A program made the position numbers and the translations under genes. Positions 51,145 to 55,978 of a stretch of DNA of 55,978 nt are shown in pieces. This DNA comes from Christensenella sp. UBA4247 (GTDB lineage Bacteria > Bacillota > Clostridia > Christensenellales > CAG-1252). The DNA is taken from the NCBI GenBank assembly GCA_002395405.1, contig DGWX01000024.1, positions 1 to 55,978 on the forward strand. The letters run 5' to 3'. Every line of letters begins with the position of its first letter. Positions within the stretch are counted from its first letter, which is position 1. The notes below the pieces were generated by a model. The model was not told the origin of the DNA. It saw only the letters and a program-made list of their open reading frames with translations, and did no database searches.

Positions 51145-51178
51145 ACTGCGTACGATCATTCGTACGCAGTTTTTTTTA
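51145..51178. terminator. Bidirectional terminator between efp and the Na/Pi transporter gene
   Basis: Perfect 11-base stem, ACTGCGTACGA (51145-51155) with TCGTACGCAGT (51160-51170), tetraloop. An A-run before and a T-run after let it serve both convergent genes. Confidence 0.92.
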
Positions 51179-51187
51179 TCAATCGAT

Positions 51188-52879
51188 TCAATGAGAAATG
51201 ATTTGGGATTTTTGTTGGGAGGGAAGGGTATATTCCTTTATGGATTTTGCAACGTTGAAAATATGGTCTGCGATACGTTCCAAATCGTTTAATAAAGCGA
51301 GGAAAACCGTTCCGTTCTCAACCGTGCATTCTTTTTCTTCCAAGCGCTCAATATGAGCGTCGGAAAGTTTGATTTTTGCTTCGTCGATGGTTTCCTCGTA
51401 AATCTCCGCTTGCATAAGGGCATTCAGATCTTGGGCGTTGAAGGCTTGGATCGAGGTTGTGTAAAGATTCGTAATGTTATTAAACATCGCCTTCAGCTCT
51501 TCGATGGCCGCAGGGGAGAATTTACTGCCGTCGTCGATCAATCGCTGCGTGTATTCCATAATGTTTTCCGCATAATCTCCGATTCGTTCGATGTCGGTGA
51601 TCGCATGATAGTAGGTCGCAATCACTTGTTCGTCTTCATCCGAGATATTCGAAGAAGAAAGCTTTACCAAATATTTCGCAATTTCTTTGTTTAAGAAATT
51701 GATCTTGTTCTCCCTGCGATCGAAATCCGTTTTGGGAGAGAGATCCACTTGGATGATGCAGTCCATAGCTAATGCGAAATTTTTATAGGCCCTTTCCGCC
51801 ATATAACAGATTTCGCGTTTGCACTCTCCTACGGCGATCGAGGACGTAGCAAGGAAACGTTCGTCTAAATAATGAAGACGAAGTTGTTCGTCTTCGTTTT
51901 TTGGCTTTCGATCGGGAATGATCTTGGATATAACTTTTACAAACGGATTGATAAAAGGGAAAAGTATGAGAGTGGTTGTTAAATTAAAGACGACATGGAA
52001 GATCGCAATGCTGTATGCAATTTTGGAAGTATCGTTCCCGAAAAGAACGCTGTTCAAAAGCCAATGGCGAAGCGGGGTTATAAAGAGAAGGCAGAAGAAC
52101 AAAATCGTTCCGATCAAGTTAAAGGAAAGATGGATCATTGCCGCTCGAACGCTATTTGTGTTCGCTCCGATAGAGGCTATGATCGAGGTCGCACAAGTTC
52201 CGAGGTTCATTCCGAGAACGATATAAATCGCACTTTGCAGATTGATAAGACCGCTCGTGGCAAGGACAAGGAGAATCGCGGTCATCGTTGTGGAACTTTG
52301 CATAATTGCGGTAAAAAGGGCGCCGAGAATGAGAAGCAAAAGCGGGTTGGTGATCTTTCCGAAGATTCCGCTTACGCTCGGCAACGCGGCTATTCCGCTC
52401 ATAGAAGAATTCATAACCGCCATTCCGACGAAAAGAAGCCCGAATCCGATCAATATATTGGCAACGATACGAACGAAGGGTTTTTTCGAAATCAGCGTCA
52501 TCAGAATTCCTACGAAGGAAAGAGCGGCGAATAACTGCGTTATGGGAAGGGATTGAAGGGAGAGCATAAGACCGGTTACGGTCGTTCCGATATTGGCTCC
52601 CATAATGATGGACATTGCTTGGACTAAGGTCAATATGCCCGAATTGACCAAGCCTACGACCATAACCGTTGTTGCGGCGGAACTATGGATCAAAGCGGTA
52701 ACGGTTGCTCCGATAAAAATGCCTTTGAATTTGTTTGACGTTAGGCGAGATAGGGCGTTTCGCAATTTTTTACCGGAAGCTTTAGTCAGATTGTCGCTCA
52801 AAACCTGCATTCCGAACATCATACAACCAAGTCCGGCGAGCAACAGTAATACGTTCTTCGTTATATCCCAAATACTCAT
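51188..52879 (-). CDS. Na+/phosphate cotransporter family protein with PhoU domain
   Basis: A 563-residue membrane protein of the NptA/PNaS family. The first 320 residues hold about eight to nine helices with two QSS-type repeats: LIHSSAATTVMVVGLV and IMQSSTTMTAILLVLA, each followed by GANIGTTVT or GMNLGTCATS. The C-terminal 220 residues are a PhoU-like helical domain. The transported ion is likely phosphate, not proven. It is the only protein gene on the minus strand. ATG at 52879 sits six bases after a perfect -10, so the mRNA is leaderless; in-frame codons further up lie inside the promoter. Confidence 0.93.
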   Translation of the reverse strand: MSIWDITKNVLLLLAGLGCMMFGMQVLSDNLTKASGKKLRNALSRLTSNKFKGIFIGATVTALIHSSAATTVMVVGLVNSGILTLVQAMSIIMGANIGTTVTGLMLSLQSLPITQLFAALSFVGILMTLISKKPFVRIVANILIGFGLLFVGMAVMNSSMSGIAALPSVSGIFGKITNPLLLLILGALFTAIMQSSTTMTAILLVLATSGLINLQSAIYIVLGMNLGTCATSIIASIGANTNSVRAAMIHLSFNLIGTILFFCLLFITPLRHWLLNSVLFGNDTSKIAYSIAIFHVVFNLTTTLILFPFINPFVKVISKIIPDRKPKNEDEQLRLHYLDERFLATSSIAVGECKREICYMAERAYKNFALAMDCIIQVDLSPKTDFDRRENKINFLNKEIAKYLVKLSSSNISDEDEQVIATYYHAITDIERIGDYAENIMEYTQRLIDDGSKFSPAAIEELKAMFNNITNLYTTSIQAFNAQDLNALMQAEIYEETIDEAKIKLSDAHIERLEEKECTVENGTVFLALLNDLERIADHIFNVAKSIKEYTLPSQQKSQIISH

Positions 52880-52885
52880 ATTAAA

Positions 52886-52915
52886 ATTATAAATTTTCAA
52901 TTGTTTGATTGTCAA
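52886..52915 (-). promoter_or_regulatory. Sigma-A promoter giving a leaderless Na/Pi transporter mRNA
   Basis: On the minus strand TTGACA (52910-52915), 18 bases, TATAAT (52886-52891), then six bases to ATG (52879). There is no ribosome binding site. Confidence 0.85.
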
Positions 52916-52954
52916 CTTTTAACGGAGATTTAATACCTTATAAAATAATAATAA

Positions 52955-52983
52955 TTGTTTATAGTAAAAAAATAGGTTATAAT
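52955..52983 (+). promoter_or_regulatory. Sigma-A promoter giving a leaderless polA mRNA
   Basis: TTGTTT (52955-52960), 17 bases, TATAAT (52978-52983), then six bases to ATG 52990. No Shine-Dalgarno sequence. It diverges from the transporter promoter. Confidence 0.8.
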
Positions 52984-52989
52984 TGAATT

Positions 52990-55524
52990 ATGAAATTATT
53001 ACTTTTAGACAGTAACAGCTTGATCAATCGCGCTTTTTATGCGCTTCCCGGTCTTCAGGATTCGAAAGGTCGATATACCGGCGCTCTTTTCGGGTTTTCC
53101 TCTATGTTGGCAAAGCTTATGAAGAGTGAAAAGCCCACGCATATTGCCGCCGCGTTCGATGTACATCAACCGACTTTCAGGCATTTGAAGTACGATGGAT
53201 ACAAAGCGAAGCGTCACCCGATGCCGGAAGAACTTAGAGCGCAGGTTCCCGCAATGAAAGAACTTTTAACGGCGATGGGGATCCGCGTTGTGGAACTTCC
53301 CGGATTCGAAGCGGACGATATTATCGGGACGCTTGCCGCGAAAAGTCCGATGGAGACCCTGATCGTAAGCGGCGATAAAGATGTTTTGCAGCTTGTTTCG
53401 GATAAAACGACCGTTTTACATACGCGAAAGGGAATTACGGACGTAATTCGTTATACGCCCGAAGTCCTTAAAGAGAATTATCTTTCGGCGCAAGGCGTGA
53501 TCGAATTGAAATCTTTGATGGGAGATACGTCCGATAATATTCCCGGCGTCCCGGGGGTGGGTGAAAAAACGGCAAAAGATTTGATTCTCAAATACGAGAC
53601 GTTGGACAATGTGTATCGTCATATTGACGAAATCAAGGGAAAGCTACGCGAAAAATTGGAAAACGGGCGTGAATCCGCCGAATTTTCTCATTGGCTCGCT
53701 ACCATCGATACGAACGCACCCATCGAAACAGGCGATTATTCCGCATTTGCTTTTTCTCCTTTATTACCTTTTGAATCCAAAAAGTTGATGATCGGATATG
53801 ATTTCAAATCGCTCGTGGATCGGTTTACCTTTGCCGAACCAGTGGAAACCGTTGATGAAGTAACGGCGGATACGGTCGAGATAAACGATCTTGCTTCTCT
53901 TTCCGATGCCTTTGAAAAAAACAAAACGGAAAAGGAGTTTTGCTTTTTAATAGAAAAGGATTGCTTGCAATTCGCTTTTTCGTGTAATACGAATTATATC
54001 GTTCGTTTTTCGGAAGATCTTTTTGGCGAAAGTTTATCTTTCGATCAAGCAACGGACGCTCTCGTCTCCTTTTTGAGAGTTTTCTCCGGGCGCGTTTTGA
54101 CCTACGATTTGAAAAAGGTTTATTCGCTCCTTGACGTTTCTCCGAAAAACGCTTTTCCCGCCGACGATCTGATGCTTTTATCCTATATTGCCGATTGCGG
54201 AAAGAGCTATGTAAGCGTTCGCGATATGCTGGAATCGCACGAATATTCCGTCGATTGCCCGGCTTCCGCATCTATCTCGCTCGAAGTCGCTTTGCGAAAA
54301 ACGATGGTGCAATCGGATTCTATGCGCGTGTATGAAAAGATCGAGCTACCGCTCGTGGTCGTTTTGTACGATATGGAAAAACACGGATTTCGCGTTAATA
54401 AAGAAACATTAAGCGACTTAGCCGAACGATATTCTTCCGAGTTAAACGGAATTACCCGTGATATTTTTTCGCTCGTCGGACACGAATTTAACCTAAATTC
54501 GCCGAAACAACTTGCGGATGTTCTGTATGACGAATTAAAACTCCCGAGCGGAAAAAAGCGCAGCACAAGCGCGGACGTTCTTGCGGAATTGGAATCGGAT
54601 AACCCGATTATTCCTTTGATACTTCGATACAGACTTCTCTCTAAATTGATCTCAACGTATCTTGTTTCGATGAAATCTCTCATTGATCAAAAAGGATACG
54701 TGCATACCGTATTTAATCAAGCGCTTACCACGACGGGAAGGCTTTCTTCCTCCGAACCCAATCTTCAAAATATTCCCGTTCGAGAAGCGGAAGGCAGAGA
54801 GATCCGCGGCGCGTTTATTCCTTCGGAAGGAAACGTCCTTATTTCGGCGGATTATTCGCAAATCGAATTAAGATTGATGGCGCATTTTTCGCAAGACGAG
54901 GGGTTGATCGACGCGTTTCGACGCGGGGTGGATATACACGCTTCGACAGCTGCCAAAGTTTTTGGCGTTTCGGAAGAAAACGTTACGCCAAAGATGCGCA
55001 GAGACGCTAAAGCCGTCAATTTCGGAATCATTTACGGCATCAGCGATTTCGGCCTTTCTAAAAATATCAATTGCTCGGTAAAGGAAGCTCGCTCTTTCAT
55101 CGAAAAATACCTCGATACCTATCCGAAAATTCGCGAATATATGAAAAAAGCGGTCGATTTTGCGAAAGAACACGGTTACGTTATGACTGAAATGGGACGA
55201 ATACGCTCCTTGCCGGAAATAAACAGTTCCAATTATGCGTTGAGAAGCTTTGGGGAACGTGCCGCTATGAATATGCCGCTTCAAGGTATGGCGGCCGATA
55301 TTATCAAGCTCGCAATGATCCGCGTGTACGATCGATTAAAGAAAGAAAATCTGAAAGCCGAAATCATTTTACAAGTACACGATGAACTGATTTTGGATTG
55401 TCCGAAAGAAGAAGAAAACGCAGTTTCGGTCTTATTGAAAGAAGAAATGGAGAACGTTGTATCTTTGCGAGTTCCTCTTACTGTTAACGTGGCTTGCGGT
55501 AATACTTGGAAGGAGGCGAAGTAA
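52990..55524 (+). CDS. polA: DNA polymerase I
   Basis: Pol I (844 residues), for Okazaki fragment processing and repair. The 5' nuclease domain (1-290) has LLLDSNSLINRAFYALP, FEADDIIGTLA, SGDKDVLQLV and GVPGVGEKTA. The 3'-5' exonuclease domain (about 305-460) has lost its acidic metal ligands, as in Bacillus and many Firmicutes. The polymerase domain has SADYSQIELRLMAHFS (motif A), RRDAKAVNFGIIYGISDFGL (motif B, with Phe) and QVHDELILD (motif C). The stop overlaps coaE by one base. Confidence 0.98.
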   Translation: MKLLLLDSNSLINRAFYALPGLQDSKGRYTGALFGFSSMLAKLMKSEKPTHIAAAFDVHQPTFRHLKYDGYKAKRHPMPEELRAQVPAMKELLTAMGIRVVELPGFEADDIIGTLAAKSPMETLIVSGDKDVLQLVSDKTTVLHTRKGITDVIRYTPEVLKENYLSAQGVIELKSLMGDTSDNIPGVPGVGEKTAKDLILKYETLDNVYRHIDEIKGKLREKLENGRESAEFSHWLATIDTNAPIETGDYSAFAFSPLLPFESKKLMIGYDFKSLVDRFTFAEPVETVDEVTADTVEINDLASLSDAFEKNKTEKEFCFLIEKDCLQFAFSCNTNYIVRFSEDLFGESLSFDQATDALVSFLRVFSGRVLTYDLKKVYSLLDVSPKNAFPADDLMLLSYIADCGKSYVSVRDMLESHEYSVDCPASASISLEVALRKTMVQSDSMRVYEKIELPLVVVLYDMEKHGFRVNKETLSDLAERYSSELNGITRDIFSLVGHEFNLNSPKQLADVLYDELKLPSGKKRSTSADVLAELESDNPIIPLILRYRLLSKLISTYLVSMKSLIDQKGYVHTVFNQALTTTGRLSSSEPNLQNIPVREAEGREIRGAFIPSEGNVLISADYSQIELRLMAHFSQDEGLIDAFRRGVDIHASTAAKVFGVSEENVTPKMRRDAKAVNFGIIYGISDFGLSKNINCSVKEARSFIEKYLDTYPKIREYMKKAVDFAKEHGYVMTEMGRIRSLPEINSSNYALRSFGERAAMNMPLQGMAADIIKLAMIRVYDRLKKENLKAEIILQVHDELILDCPKEEENAVSVLLKEEMENVVSLRVPLTVNVACGNTWKEAK

Positions 55525-55978
55525 TGGCGAAAATAGCGATTTGCGGCGGGATCGGAAGCGGGAAAAGCGCAGTCAGCTCGATTTTGCGCTCGCTTGGAGC
55601 GAAAGTGATCGTAGCGGACGAAGTAAACGCACAGCTTTTAACGGAGCCATCTTACGTACGAGAAATCGCGAATACTTTTCCATCGGTCGTCCATAATGAT
55701 AGTATCAATAAAAAGGAACTCGCTGAAATCGTTTTTTCAAACGAGAAGGAGAGGGCGAAACTGATGTCGCTTGCGCATTCTCGTATCTTTGAAAGAATGA
55801 TGCAAGAATCGGAAATTTGCAAAATATCTTTTTTCGAAATCCCGCTTATGACGCTATGTCCGATATCGTTCGATCTCATTTGGTTCGTTTCGGCAAGTCG
55901 GGAAAAACGGATCGAAAGAATCGTGGCTCGTGATGGCGTTTCGATCGAAAGGGCAAAACGTCTTATCGATCTTCAGTC
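55524..55978 (+). CDS. coaE: Dephospho-CoA kinase (3' end outside window)
   Basis: The last step of CoA synthesis: ATP-dependent phosphorylation of dephospho-CoA. 151 residues are visible and the frame is still open at the window end; about 45 residues should be missing. The P-loop is CGGIGSGKSAVS, then VIVADEVNAQLL, FFEIPLM and IVARDGVSIERAKRLID. AGGAGG precedes the ATG. polA-coaE is a common firmicute pair. Confidence 0.95.
   Translation, partial: MAKIAICGGIGSGKSAVSSILRSLGAKVIVADEVNAQLLTEPSYVREIANTFPSVVHNDSINKKELAEIVFSNEKERAKLMSLAHSRIFERMMQESEICKISFFEIPLMTLCPISFDLIWFVSASREKRIERIVARDGVSIERAKRLIDLQ

Noticed and set aside
54200..54360. PolA proofreading domain as a newly inactivated exonuclease
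   Set aside because: Loss of the acidic residues in this domain is common in firmicute Pol I, so it is not notable.
1..55978. tRNA genes, CRISPR arrays, insertion sequences, prophage genes
   Set aside because: I looked for cloverleaf-like blocks, regular spacer repeats, transposases and integrases and saw none.

Overview
This window is a chromosomal core region of an endospore-forming, Gram-positive bacterium of the Clostridia type. The evidence is the dense, almost wholly plus-strand operon layout, the strong AGGAGG ribosome binding sites inside operons, the SpoIIGA / pro-sigma-E / sigma-G / pro-sigma-K set, a class A RNase P RNA, and a MurE with the DNPR motif typical of meso-diaminopimelate ligases. 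The exact lineage cannot be read from the sequence; an uncultured gut clostridium would fit. Base composition looks even throughout, and I see no prophage, insertion sequence, CRISPR array or tRNA.

Layout. 1-2615: end of lon, engB, a cysteine-rich protein of unknown function, and a metallophosphoesterase. 2616-16293: the division and cell-wall (dcw) cluster mraZ-rsmH-ftsL-like-spoVD/ftsI-murE-mraY-murD-ftsW-murA-ftsQ-ftsA-ftsZ, without murF, murG or murC. 16368-21171: a sporulation sigma block (spoIIGA-sigE-sigG-ymxH), nrdR, a pseudouridine synthase and an uninterrupted sigK. 21171-21564: rnpB on the minus strand. 21602-28945: one giant gene for a cyclic beta-1,2-glucan synthase-like enzyme. 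28987-31047: rarA, ruvX and a DUF1292 gene. 31273-40703: rpsB-tsf-pyrH-frr-uppS-cdsA-dxr-rseP-ispG, then a short PolC-derived gene at the position where polC normally sits. 40853-48613: rimP-nusA-ylxR-ylxQ-infB-rbfA-nrnA-truB-ribF. 48606-51124: an endonuclease-IV-like TIM barrel protein, an M24 aminopeptidase and efp. 51188-52879 (minus): a Na/Pi cotransporter-like protein. 52990-55978: polA and the start of coaE.

How the genes work together. The dcw cluster makes and polymerises peptidoglycan precursor and builds the divisome. The sigma block drives mother-cell and forespore programmes. The rpsB-to-ribF stretch joins translation (S2, EF-Ts, RRF, RimP, IF2, RbfA, TruB), NusA-dependent transcription control, and envelope lipid and isoprenoid synthesis (UppS, CdsA, Dxr, IspG).

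Most notable observations. (1) The polC locus holds a 489-residue protein with only the PolC N-terminal region, OB fold and a proofreading-exonuclease-like domain whose catalytic residues are replaced; the PHP and polymerase domains are missing. (2) At least six genes have a sigma-A promoter whose -10 hexamer ends exactly six bases before the ATG, so their mRNAs should be leaderless, which is unusual in Firmicutes. (3) There are several candidate RNA or DNA control devices: an attenuator before rimP-nusA, a Shine-Dalgarno-masking repeat that only read-through transcripts would carry, tandem decamers near mraZ, and sporulation-type promoters at sigG and ymxH. All of these come from reading the sequence and have not been tested by database search.
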